From Chytridium lagenaria (Eukaryota > Chytridiomycota > Chytridiomycetes > Chytridiales > Chytridiaceae), in NCBI GenBank assembly GCA_025449115.1, contig JAHLKC010000103.1:1-64000 (forward strand): a stretch of DNA of 64,000 nt, read 5' to 3'. Shown piece by piece: positions 24,635 through 41,064 of the stretch. The notes under the pieces were generated by a model, which had not been told where the DNA came from, did no database searches, and was given only the letters and a program-made list of their open reading frames with translations. A program made the position numbers and the translations under genes. How positions within the stretch are numbered: position 1 is the stretch's first letter; each line of letters opens with the position of its first letter.

Positions 24635-25146
24635 ATTGAATGACATGAATCTTTTTTATTCTTCAACGAGCTCATCTCTTGCATTTTATCAACCATTTGG
24701 AAACCCCTCACTTGTATTTCTCCTACCCCCCTCGTTTGTGATTTTTTCTCTCTCTCGCTCTCGATTGATTTCCTCCCTCTTATATTATTTTTATGATAGA
24801 TACCTGTTTTGCGAATATTCTTTTTTGTAGCTCGCCTTCCGTCTTTTTTTTTTTTCACCATGGATGCTATTAATCCACGTCGTTAGACTCCAAAGGTTTT
24901 CCATTTTGTTGTATTGCATATGTTTTCTCTTGCTTTGTTTTATTTTTCTGGGTTTGCTTTGCTTGAAAAGAAGGAAAAGAAGGGAGAGGGGATGTTGTTG
25001 AGTTGAAACGTGTTTTCTGCAAAAAGACCCTCATTGTCGGAAAAGACGTTGTTGATGGATTTTTCTCTCTCCTACTTTTTTGTTTTTTTCTTCTTTTTTT
25101 TAATAATCATTTTTTTTTGTAATTGCACTTTATTTTAGCGTTGTGA

Positions 25147-25183
<37 letters not shown>

Positions 25184-25569
25184 GTTGATGGCATTTTGTT
25201 TACATATACACTATTTTATACGACATTTTACTTTTGTGGTTTTTCTGTGACGGTATTTTTGTCTATGAATTTGTTTATGATGGTAAGGATGGATGATGGT
25301 TGATGGGTGTAAAGTAGAAACAGGTGGATAGTTATATATTATGTAGTGTACACGACATGCAAAGTTATTACAGATATTGTTTACTGTTGTATTTATCAAT
25401 AGTATTTATTAACTTGATGATACGATGCAAAGTTTGGTCGTGTTCATTATTATAAATATTTATACGACAGTTGACAGATTATTGACTGTTGTTGTTGTTA
25501 TTCTAATATGCTCAGATACCAGCATCGCATAAATGTAAAATTGTTATTTAAATTATAATAATATTTGTA
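24635..25569. other. Intergenic region between cyclin and alpha-tubulin
   Basis: T-rich sequence with long T runs and a GT microsatellite (listed separately). No gene or RNA is visible. Confidence 0.5.
25150..25182. repeat. (GT)n microsatellite
   Basis: A perfect dinucleotide tract of about 16 GT units lies in the 3' flank of the cyclin gene. Confidence 0.9.
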
Positions 25570-28238
<2,669 letters not shown>

Positions 28239-28749
28239 ATTATTTACATGTTCATGTAATGAATTCTGGTTTTCCTTCATGTCTGTGTGTGTGTGTGTTT
28301 GTACGAAATAAAAAAAAAGGAACGTGTTTTTGTGAAAGTGAATTACTGTTGTGAGTATTGAAATACTTGCTACTGTCTCGACTATGTATGCTGCCTTTTT
28401 ACTCGATGCGCGCGATTGGAAATCTGTTGTGAGTAGTGTTTTTGTATTGAAATATTTACTTGATCTACTGTCTCGACTATGTTTGCTGCAGGTCAATTTT
28501 CAAAGAATGTTTTAGTTCAGGCAACTCATTTCTCTGACGGCCTGCCTGCGTGAACGGCCGTCCATTATCTATGCGTTGTATTTTTAAAGAAAAACGTCGT
28601 AAGCTTCAGTTGGTGTGAGTTTGTTATAGGAAGAATTCAGTAAGTCGGATAGAGGTACGGTCAACACCTAGCGTAGTGATACCCAATTAACCCAAAGAAA
28701 CCGTAGGTTTAAGGCATGATTCTAAAAAAAGGCTTTTTGACCAAACACC

Positions 28750-28920
28750 CCATATAAATATAATAATCTTGATGTTTGGTGTATTCATTCTATGTTACTG
28801 TCGCATGAGGTCAGCTATAGACAGATGTGTCAGGAAACCGTACGGAATTATTGAGGTATGAGAGGTATTAAATGAAATAAATAGCAAAGTACGAAATCAA
28901 CGTTTATTAAAAAAATGACG
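28750..28920. mobile_element. Insertion specific to duplication copy A
   Basis: Relative to copy B, where aaacacc is followed at once by atttacggatag, copy A has about 170 extra bases between aaacacc and atgacggatag. Its left edge holds an 8 bp inverted repeat, accaaaca ... tgtttggt. There is no coding content. It may be a small non-autonomous element or a deletion from B. Confidence 0.35.
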
Positions 28921-29262
28921 GATAGGAAGAGCGTGTATATAAGGAGAAACGGTTTCTTGTATGAACGTCAAACATGGATGTGTGTTTTGGCTCTTGGTGT
29001 TTCCCGACACTTTTCTAGCTGATAACCGAGTTTTTTCTCGTCGAGACGCATGCGATAATATGGATTGATGGTGAAACTCATTTTCTTATTAAATCCATAA
29101 TTTTTTTGTTAGTAAACGTGGCTTAAAGTGTATCGTTTGAAGACGAATAAAAATCATAAAAGCGATATGAAAGAGATATAGTTTAAACAATAACAATCTT
29201 TACAAAGCATTGGTGTTAAAATACAAAAGTCGATGGATGAGACAGGAATACACCAATTACAT

Positions 29263-29371
29263 TATGGAGCACCCATTATCCAAAAACTCGACTCGAACCC
29301 CAACCACCATATCTGCAGTCTTCTGAACATGAACTGGATATATCCCGTCCCCAACTCCCGAGACCTTCCGC
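29263..29371 (-). pseudogene. Tail of ankyrin/DUF4241-like gene (copy A)
   Basis: Minus-strand remnant reading VSGVGDGIYPVHVQKTADM then VVGVRVEFLDNG, nearly identical to the C-terminal domain of the copies at 42.6 and 54.4 kb. Everything upstream in the gene is missing. At 29371/29372 it is fused to a fragment of the CWF19L2 gene. It has no start of its own and is a dead fragment. Confidence 0.8.
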
Positions 29372-29470
29372 TGGACAAGTGGCGTAGAACAAAGCGCGGA
29401 CAATGAGAGAAGAGCGCAGGTGTTCATGAAGGCATTTAAACATGACTGGACAAAAATGCTTGAAGGATGA
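29372..29470 (+). pseudogene. Fragment of CWF19L2 C-terminus
   Basis: The plus strand reads DLPLDKWRRTKR, then the tail AQVFMKAFKHDWTKMLEG and a TGA. It matches the last ~35 codons of the full gene on the minus strand at 56031-58944, with small deletions. The match continues beyond the stop through its 3' flank up to about 29630 (partner 55885-56150). It is a duplicated 3' end without the rest of the gene. Confidence 0.8.
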
Positions 29471-29619
29471 AAGAGTATCATTAACGCTTTTGATACGTGT
29501 ATACGCCGAGTAATAAAAGATGTCTTTGAGGACTTGCCGCCGTATTTCCAAAAAAAGGTGTTACGTCGTTCGAGCCCCAAACCGCAAAAAAGGGTCACGC
29601 AGCAACCCATTCTTTCGTC

Positions 29620-31353
29620 ATGGCTGAAATAATGAGCGCAGAGGTTCCGCCAGAGACCGCCAAAGAGTCCGACGTCGGTCCTCATGAAACCGTATCTCTG
29701 TTCCTTTTCCCATCTTATGCCTACACCCAGCAACCTGTTCCTATCCCTTCTAGCGATGAAGATACAGACACGGAGCTTCCTTTGCCGTCTCCCACGGCCA
29801 ATACTACATCCCCCAACGTCCCACAACCTGTAGAACTCCTACTTGATGACGCAAGGCCCGCCTCTGATGAAGCCACCGCTAATGTCAAATCCTCTCCACC
29901 AAAAGGTGCCGGAGTATCAACGGTTGACAATGACCTTTCAATAGCAAACGAATCAACCTCTTCTTTCATGTCTGCGCTGGAGGAAGTAGAATCCGCCGAA
30001 GGCACATGGCGGCTTACAGTAAAAGGGTGGATTTGCGTCGAGAAACCAGGGTCATTTCGAAAGCGTATTGTCGTGGGAATAGGTCGACTCCTCGCATCAC
30101 CCGCCCTCCTCCAACGACGAGTGACCCAGAAAAACGATCTACTTCACCAGCACGTGGCGACTATCTTGATGAACGTGCTGGACGGTTTTTCTCCAGGGGT
30201 TGCAGACTTCTGCTGTAAAAATTGCGGTGTGTGGTTTAGCGCAAGAGTCAGGAATGAAGAGACGAGGAAGATGGAGATGGCGACTTTGGATAAAATTGTG
30301 GAGGGGAAACCAGTCTTTTGGGTGACAACGCAGACGTCGGGACTTTTTGCGGTGACGTTGGATGTGAAGAAGGAAATGGTGAGAAAATGGAGAGAGGAAG
30401 CGGATCCGACTTTGTATGATCATAGCCAATTACAGATTTTGGCGTTCAAATCGTCAGGTGTGTTTTTCAGAATCTCTTCCACGTCTTTATTAAGCAGGTT
30501 TAACATAATTATCGCCTGTTTTAGGTAATCACGCAGGAACATGCGTGTACTCCACCGTTGACCTTATTGAAGAAACCGGCATTTCCCTCATCAGCGACCT
30601 CGACGATACCATCAAGGTACCTCATGTATTTCTTCTCCGTTGTTTAAACACACACCTAGGAAAGTGACGTCCACATGGGTAAACGTGCAGCCATTAAATC
30701 CGCCTTTTTCGGTGATGGTATCGCCGTTCCCGGCATGTCAGATGCGTACAATATTTCCGCTCGAAAGACGTTGCCATGCATTACGTGAGCGCGTCGCCGT
30801 ATCAATTGTTTCCGACATTATTGAATTTCATGATTGCACATCATTTTCCACTTGGATCGATGCATCTAAGAGACATTTGGGCTCCCGGAAATATGTCAAC
30901 CAGATCTTATAAAGTCGCTTGCATAACACAGATTTTTGAGGTGAGTGTCCATCCTTTTGCCTTCTCTCTGAGACTAACCACGTACTTAAGCACTTTCCCT
31001 CCCGTAAATTCATTTTTGTCGGCGACTCTGGTGAGAAAGATTCTGAAATCTCTGCAACCCTCCATGCGCTCTTCCCCGACCGTATCCTCAAAATCTTTAT
31101 CCGTGACGTTACTTTCCTCGGTCCCGGCGGTGAACGACGACAAGCAGCTGACTCAAGACATTCCACGCAAATTGCGCATGTGCGGAACGTGTTGGCAGGA
31201 TTACCTGAAGAAAAGTGGTCGCTATTTGAATCGTCAGAGGCGTTACTTTTGGATGAGATGGTGAGAAGGATTATTTTGGATTCGGTGGAGGCGAAAAGAA
31301 ATGTGGTAGAAAGTGGGAAGGGGGTGGTGGATGAGGTACATGTACTGGCGTAG
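29620..31353 (+). CDS. APP1: App1-like phosphatidate phosphatase
   Basis: App1 is a Mg2+-dependent phosphatidate phosphatase of the DUF2183 family, linked in yeast to actin patches and endocytosis. The N-terminal ~120 residues are acidic and Ser/Pro-rich. A beta-rich region (GTWRLTVKGWICVEKPG, AVTLDVKKEMV) follows. The catalytic part has the DxDxT motif in LISDLDDTIK, then VPGMSDAYN, YVSASPYQLFP, FPLGSMHLRDIWAPG and FIFVGDSGEKDSE. It ends DEVHVLA with TAG. A break near 30755, just before the HYVSASP motif, is probably a lost base. Introns lie at about 30457-30524, 30616-30659 and 30940-30988. The first codons (ATG GCT GAA) lie inside sequence duplicated from the CWF19L2 3' flank, so a second in-frame ATG at 29632 may be the original start. 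Confidence 0.87.
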
Positions 31354-31650
31354 ATGATGTTTGTGAATGGTTTAATCTGTCTATCCGTGTCTTTTGTTTC
31401 TCAACTTGGCTTCGGCCAGTATTTGGCTTTTCTGTTTTTAATAACTCTGTTCACATAATTTCATCTGTTCACAATAATTTTGAATCACCACGCTTCACGC
31501 TCCCTCATCGTTTTCATTAATCTATTTTTATAATACATGATGGCTTCCGTTTTCACTTTCGTTCGCTTTACTCGATTTTTTGCAACCTTTAAAAAGGTCT
31601 TTAAAAAGGAAAATATACTAAAGAAAAGATACCAATGAACATGTATACAT

Positions 31651-34348
31651 TTATATATTTATCCGCATCATCTCTTCCCTCCTCCCGCACGCCTCCACAG
31701 CGTCCATCTGCTCCATCCCGTCAAATGTTTCAAACGTCTCACATTCCTTCAAAATCTCAACCCTCGGAGCCACCAGCATGCGTTGTCTTTTCCCTTTCCC
31801 CCTCCACGTCACCAGCTTCGACCTCCTTTTTACAGGTCTCTCACGACCAATCACCTCCCTCCAAAGCTTCTTCGCTTCCCCGAGTCCTAAATCCGTCACA
31901 CACCTCCTCCAAAACCTCTCCCAAAATGTATCATCAAATCCATTATATCCCTTTCCCCACAAAAACCCAACACAAGTTACAGCCCTATTCACATCCACAA
32001 GCGTTAAAAATGGCGCCAAGAGAGATATCGGTGGATTCTGCCAAGTCGACGAATTGGAAAACGTCCATACCCTCCATGCACCATCCGGGTCACTCTTTCT
32101 GATGAAAAACCGAAGCATTTGCGCGAAAATTGCTTCGGTGGGCGTCACATTTAATTTCTCCATCTGCCCTAATACCATCTCAAATCCTTCCTCATCCCCA
32201 GTCCGTGTGCAAGAAGCAAGAAGTGCTGAAAAAGTATACGCGTCCGGGATATAATGGGTTTCAGTGAGTATGTGACGGTAAATGGGGACGAGATTGTCGA
32301 GAGTTGTGGTAGGAAGTTTGGCGCGTATCTTTAAAAGCATGTTGTACGCTGTGAGAGGAGGGATGTGCGAATGCGTGTCTGCGACGTGTGTAAGTGAGGC
32401 GAGTGCGTGGTCGATGGATGTAGGGAGATGTGCGTAACATTTTGCGAGGAGACGGAGAGCGTGGTCTTTCAATTCAGCGGGGATCGGTGAAGATGGTGAA
32501 AGGGGTGGAGATTGAGCATCAAACTCATTCCCACGCTTGAGCATAAATTGACAGACGCTAACTGCAGCGTCGATATTGTCCCATTCAATCAACGCATCAG
32601 CAATGTTTGTCATAAGGGCTAGGGTCGGTTTCAAACTCTGCCTATCCATCTCATGAAGGAGTGACATCGCCTGCGACTTGCAATTTTTCTGAATGAGGTG
32701 GGAGATAGCGATAGCGTAAGACTTGGCATCAGCGCAAGGAGTGGAGCTTCGGATAGTTTCGATAATTTTTTATCGCCAGATGATGTTTGCGCAAGGGAAA
32801 ACAAGACAGCGTTCAGCGCCATAGAGGTTACCTCAACATTATGACGTCGGAGATACCGATGAACATACAATACTGTCTCATGATCACCCCTTCTTGCGAG
32901 CTTCCACAATAACTTTCCGTAAGTCCACGGATGAAGCGAGAGCTGAAGCTGATTTAACGAGTTCATAATTCTTTGAACGTCGAGAGGTCCAGCTTCGTCA
33001 GCAGTCTTTAAAACAATGGCGTCCAGAAGGCGAGGATTATTTGGTCGAAGGATGTTGGCGGTGAAGGTGATAGCGGATCGGAGAATAAGGTTATCCTCTT
33101 TCGAGCCCGAATAGCGCTTAAGAAGTTGGACTCCAAACTCAAAAAACCTGGCGTCACGCGGCGGGAGGGTTTCATGTGGTAACAAATTACTACAGAGGGT
33201 CGAGCTCTTCTTTGGCACTTCCCCAAAATCAATACCCGCTTTAAACACACGGTCAAAGTGTTCTAGAGCGAAAGCATGATGCTTCTGCTTCACCAAATGT
33301 CTTAGAAGTAGCCCCGCTAACGATACGTCTTGGTTTCCATTCTCTAACATTGTGTTGAAATGTCTCAACGCTGCAAGTGCATCATCTTTCAAAATATAAG
33401 CCTTCACAAGAATCTGCAAAGCCTCATTCTCGACTGGACCCTTGAAAGCTGCAACAGTTCTTTCAGCGGCCTCAAAGTTCCGATGCCGCGATGTCATCAT
33501 TGTTAGCACCGATGCCATAACTTTAGGTGAAGGCTTGTATCCCAAAGCCGAAATTACCTTCACCATGGCCAGTGACTTTCGAACATCAGATTCTTTGCAA
33601 AATGACATTAAAACGGGCTCAAGAATATCGTAGGGGGGTGTGTGTGTGCTTTGCGTATGTGGCGAATGAGAGAGAGGATACTGAAGAATCGGGTGTCGCC
33701 GGTGAAGGACATGAGGGTGTTTTGGTAATCGGTCATTGTAGGCTCCATGTTGAGGGTTTGCATATGGTGGAAGACTTGAATGCAGCGGGTGACAGAGGTT
33801 TTTGAATCCAACCTCGAGACTGCATTAATGATCGAGATGAGATCAGCCCTTGTGAGCATGCCAGAGAGCTGGTCAAGAGAAGATGAAAGTCGCAAAAAGA
33901 CTTTCCACACCTCCTCAACAACCTTCTGCATACTTTGATCCTCCTTGACCCCCTTCAAGAGACTTCTCATTTTTTCGAGAGATTCTTCCGGATTCATAAG
34001 CCCCTGTTGCTTTTCGGAAGAGGTATAAGTCCCAGCATCATCCGTTATCAATTCATCCCTGCGCGCTGAAGCCTCAACTTCCAATCTTCTCCGCGCGGCA
34101 AGCAATGAGCACGCCATCATGACTTGAATGACAACAATCAACGTCCCGGTGACCATCAATGTTCGCTTTGCGGCCAGCGCATCGCCTTCAATCACCGCCG
34201 TTGTCGCTGAGGTTTTTGTTGCAGGAATGGACCGTCTTGGCAGAATCCGAGAAGCTCTTGAAGGCAAGTTAAGTGAGCCTTGTGTCGATGCCCACCGCAG
34301 AGATCGGAACGAAGCCATCATCTTTAGACGAGGTAAAGGCAGCTTCAT
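31651..34348 (-). CDS. Mitochondrial pentatricopeptide-repeat protein
   Basis: PPR proteins bind organellar RNA through pairs of helices and control its processing or translation. The start (34348, or the inner ATG at 34318 reading MASFRSLRWASTQGS) has the Arg/Ser/Leu composition of a mitochondrial presequence. It is followed by a hydrophobic segment (LMVTGTLIVVIQVMMACSLL) that could be an inner-membrane anchor. PPR-like helices follow: VTRCIQVFHHMQTLNMEPTM, ALRHFNTMLENGNQDVSLAG, PWTYGKLLWKLARRGDHETV, TYIPDAYTFSALLASCTRTG-type motifs and GFEMVLGQMEKLNVTPTEAI. Breaks near 33620 and 32650 separate three open frames that together give about 890 residues. I see no introns. The RNA target cannot be inferred. 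Confidence 0.75.
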
Positions 34349-34439
34349 GCTTCCAGATTACAACGCCGACCCACTCTGGTGCTGACCGTCTCTCCTATTT
34401 TTTCTTCGTTTTTCTGACTGAAAATTTACAGTACTTGTG

Positions 34440-36572
<2,133 letters not shown>

Positions 36573-37290
36573 TAAACAATTTCATCCAAAAAGTACGCAC
36601 ACTTATTATTGCAATACCAATTCTCTCAGATACTATGCCGTCGCGATGACCGCGAAGACAGTGACGGAGGCGCGGTAATGGACTGTAATTTGAAATCTTT
36701 CATGGTAAGGGGCAGTATTTGAGAGCGTCGTGTCGACGTGACGGGCGATTACTCATTTCTGGACCGAAGGCAAGCATGGAAGCAAAAAATTGATTTTCTC
36801 TCAATTCGTTTCAACCACCCACCCATCCTCCCTCACTTGTTTACAATCGTCAGAACGACTCAAAAGGTATCGTACCAGATTCACTCTCGTCCAGCCGTCT
36901 TCATCAGGCATCATCACCGTCCCTGCCTTTTCAAATTGCGTTGTTTCTTTCTCTCTTTAACGAACTTCATAATCTCTCGTCATCCCGATATCGTTCTCTC
37001 TCTTACCATCCCTCCAATATCCAATTTTCCTCTTATTCCTTACCTCACATCTAAGCTCTCGCTTTGTATTCTGTTGTTGCATTTCTGATCCCATCAGTGG
37101 AAAAAGAAGACATTGCTTCCTTTACCTCCTTTATACATTGCTTGCATCCCGACGATTGTTTGTACTGATTATTCGAAAACTGCATCGTGCGTTGCATCAC
37201 CTCATCCGTTAACGTCAACCAGTTTCGTCGTCTGAACTGCATTTCCTTAGAAGAATTAGACACGGAAGCTGCACAACGGTTGAAATAACG
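36573..37290. other. Intergenic region upstream of methylmalonyl-CoA mutase
   Basis: About 700 bp, pyrimidine-rich on the plus strand (for example ctctctcttaccatccctcc), as expected of a promoter and leader for the next gene. No gene or RNA seen. Confidence 0.5.
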
Positions 37291-40200
37291 ATGATTCGTC
37301 GTCTTCCTTCCACAACGGCATCAACTGCCAGATCTTCCATACGGGCATCCTCTCTCACCAGTGCGCGTGTGCCCCCTTCTACCACCTCCACCTCCACCTG
37401 CCCTCTTTGCGTCACCGCCTCCACGTCATCCTCCTCTCACGCATGCTTCTCCACTGCTCGTCCTTCTTTCTCTCCCACCACACTAAGGATCCCATCAGCA
37501 TCCATCCCCGTCGAGCACCTTATTCCCTTCCCACCTTGAGACTCGCCAGATTTAATTCCACGGATGCGGCAGGTCAGGGAAAGAAGAAAGAATTCCGCGT
37601 CCCCTTTGACGCAGAATGGACCGCCCTCGTAAAGAAAGAACTCAAGGGCAAGGACCCTGAAGCGACGTTGACATGGAACACTGCAGAGGTATGATTTTAC
37701 GTGCAATACTCGCCGATCCCTTTCCCATCTCGTGTGTTTCTTTCCCGTGCAGGCTTCGGTCTGGACGGTGTGCATGCACAACTGAGAGAAATGTCACGTG
37801 AATGATTTGTCGTTTTGTCCCGCGTTACTGACGGAAACCCTGTTTCTTGCATTTTTCGTAATGTAGGGATTCCCCGTGAAGCCCGTCTACACCAAGGACG
37901 ACGTAGCCGACCTTCCTCTTGAGATTCCTGGAAAGTTTCCGTACACTAGAGGTATGTTACTCTGTCATATGTCTTCATTATGAATGCATTTTAATTCTCA
38001 CGCTTTTGTTTTGTTTTTTTTTCTCCCAGGTCCCTACGCGTCCATGTACACTCATAGGCCGTGGACAGTTCGTCAGGTACGGAGATTTCCTGTCATCGTC
38101 GAAGTTTTTTGTTTATTTGTGGTTGACCTTACGTATTATGATATATACAGTACGCTGGTTTCAGTACGGTGGAGGAGTCCAACAAGTTTTACCGGAAAAA
38201 TTTGGCCGCTGGTCAGCAGGGTCTCTCCGTCGCCTTTGATTTGGCGACTCACCGAGGGTAATCTTTATTTGTTGGTTCATTTCTCGTTTACTAATTTTTT
38301 TGCAGATACGATAGTGATCATCCACGTGTTGCTGGTGATGTTGGCATGGCTGGTGTTGCCATTGATTCGGTTGAGGACATGAAGGTTTGCTTGTTTTAAT
38401 ACCCTATATGTTTTAGAATATGGATCTAATATTTTAAATTACTTCACTTTCTTGATAGATGCTTTTCGATGGGATTCCTCTCAATAAGATGTCAGTCTCT
38501 ATGACTATGAATGGAGCCGTACTTCCCATTCTCGCCATGTACATTGTCGCTGCTGAGGAGCAGGGTGCCAAGCAAAGTGAACTTGCCGGAACGATTCAGA
38601 ATGATATTTTGAAGGAGTTTATGGTGCGAAACACATTTATCTACCCACCCGCACCGTCCATGAAGGCCATTGGAGACATCTTTGAGTATACTGCAAAGGT
38701 ATTGGTCGAATCTTGCGTCTTCTTGTTTTGCTTACGTGTATATATTATAGAACATGCCAAAATACAACTCTATTTCTATTTCTGGTTACCACATGCAAGA
38801 GGCTGGAGCAGACAATGTGCTCGAGCTTGCCTTTACCATCTCTGACGGTCTTGAATACGTTCGCACTGGTATGAAGTCTGGTATGACTGTTGATGAGTTT
38901 GCACCTCGCTTGTCCTTCTTCTTTGGTATCGGCATGAACTTTTACATGGTTTGATTTTTTTCGTGCTTTTTGTTGTTCTTTTTTTTTTAATTAAAAAAAA
39001 AAAAAGGTTGTCGTGATCGTTGACTGGTTTTGTAGGAAATCGCCAAGCTTCGTGCGGCTCGTCGACTTTGGGCGACACAGATTAAGGAGAAATTCCAGCC
39101 TAAGAGTGCAAAGTCTTTGCTCCTTCGGACGCATTGTCAGACATCTGGATGGTCATTGACTGAGCAAGTGAGAATATCAGTGATTTCTACAAAGTTTATG
39201 AATCAAACTGACATTTTTTTTCTTGCCTAGGACCCTTACAACAACGTAATCCGTACTACTGTAGAGGCAATGGCAGCTACTCTTGGTGGCACTCAATCTC
39301 TCCACACTAACGCTCTCGACGAAGCCATTGGTCTCCCCACAGAATTTAGTGCACGCATTGCACGTAACACGCAATTGATTTTGCAGGAGGAGGCGTATAT
39401 TCCTAAGGTCGCTGACCCTTGGGGCGGTAGCTTCATGATGGAGTCGTTGACGAACGAACTTTATGATGCTGCCAAGATTATTGTGGATGAAGTCGAGGCT
39501 ATGGGTGGGATGGCTAAGGCTGTTGCTAGTGGGATGCCGAAACTGAGGATTGAGGAAAGTGCAGCAAAGAGACAGGCCAGGATTGATAGTGGAAAGGGTG
39601 GGTGATATAATTTTTTGTTTGAAATATTTCTTTGGGGTTGCTCATGCCGCATTTTTTGTTCCGCGTGAGTAGAGGTTATTGTTGGTGTGAACAAGTACAA
39701 AGTGCCGGCTGAAGCTCAAGATGTTCTTGCCATCGACAACACATCTGTCAGGAACCAGCAGGTGAGTTGAATGTGTTTTGTTTTCCAATTATCCCGATCA
39801 TAGTATAACTGTCACTCTTTGGACATAGGTCGCCAAGATCAACGCTATCAAGGAATCTCGTGACACTGCTCGTGTTGAACACGCCCTTTACGCCCTCACT
39901 AAGTCTGCTGAAACGAACGAAGGCAATCTCCTTGCTCTTTCCATTGAAGCCGCACGTGCCCGTGCTACCGTTGGAGAGATTTCTGGTGCTCTTGAGAAGG
40001 TCTGGGGCAGACATAACCCCGATATCAGGGTTGTCAGTGGAGCTTACAAGTCGGAGTACGGAGACATGGCTGAAATTGGAACGACCATGAAGGCTGTCGA
40101 GGACTTTGCGGAGAAGTTTGGAAGAAGGCCTAGGATTCTTGTCGCAAAGATGGGGCAGGATGGGCATGATAGAGGGGCGAAGGTTATCGCAAGTGGATTT

Positions 40201-40619
40201 GCGGATCTTGGGTTTGATGTGGATATTGGGCCGTTGTTCCAGGTGCGTCTTTTATTTCTCTAAGTTTTGTGTTTGCCGCAAACTCTATTTTTTTGCTGAG
40301 AGCACTTTTGTTTACCTTTTTTAAATATCAATAGACCCCTGCCGAAGTTGCCCGCCAAGCCATCGACGCAGACGTTCACGTTGTGGGCATCTCGTCGCAA
40401 GCCGCTGGCCACAAGACTCTTGTCCCCGAATTGATCAAGGAGTTGAAGAAACTTGACGCGGATGACAAGGTCATTGTTGTGGGTGGTGTGATCCCACAGC
40501 AGGACTATCAGTTCTTGTATGATGCTGGTGTGCACTGCATCTTCGGGCCGGGAACAAAGATCCCCGTGGCGGCGTTAGAGGTTGTCCACAAGGCTGAGGA
40601 GTTGATTAGGGATATTTAG
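37291..40619 (+). CDS. MUT: Methylmalonyl-CoA mutase, mitochondrial
   Basis: This adenosylcobalamin-dependent enzyme converts methylmalonyl-CoA to succinyl-CoA in propionate breakdown. A Ser/Thr/Arg-rich presequence ([20 protein letters not shown]...[13 protein letters not shown]) precedes the barrel domain: [85 protein letters not shown] loop ([20 protein letters not shown]) and DPWGGS. The C-terminal B12-binding domain has the DxHxxG motif in [20 protein letters not shown], then [15 protein letters not shown] and [11 protein letters not shown], ending RDI. About nine introns interrupt it. A break near 37530 in the presequence is probably an indel. The single-chain form of mitochondrial type is complete. 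No second B12 enzyme or cobalamin chaperone is visible in the window. Confidence 0.96.
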
Positions 40620-41064
40620 ACGTTGCTTTTATTTCAAAGTTTTTTACAGCGTTTGATTCTGTTAAAAAGTTTATCACTTTCGAATCATTTTCTTTCTTTC
40701 CACATCTTTTCTTCAAAACCGCTTATTCTCCTCCATGCCCCTCCATAACATTCCGCCTTTTTGCTTAGTGTGATTTCCAGCGCATATGAGACCCCAAATT
40801 TCTTTTCTCAAAGTTTGTGGATATGTTATGCCTGTTTTTGTTGATTTGGTCTTGTTGTAAGTATTTATACAAACCAAACAAAAGTTTGCATATCAAAAAT
40901 TGTCAAAAACGTTGTTGTGATTAGACTCGGCGGAGACTGAAACAGCGCATCACAACACATCGCCCCACAGGTGATCGCTCGGCTACCAAAAGTCAAATTG
41001 CTCACGCACCGCGCTCGCAAACGTACACGGTGATCGTTCGGCTAACAGGAATCAACGAGAAAAC
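40620..41064. other. Intergenic region with a short direct repeat
   Basis: AT-rich 3' flank of the mutase gene, followed near 40971-41056 by two copies of a motif (gtgatcgctcggctac and gtgatcgttcggctaa, 59 bp apart). The motif just precedes the next start codon and may be a regulatory site. Confidence 0.45.
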
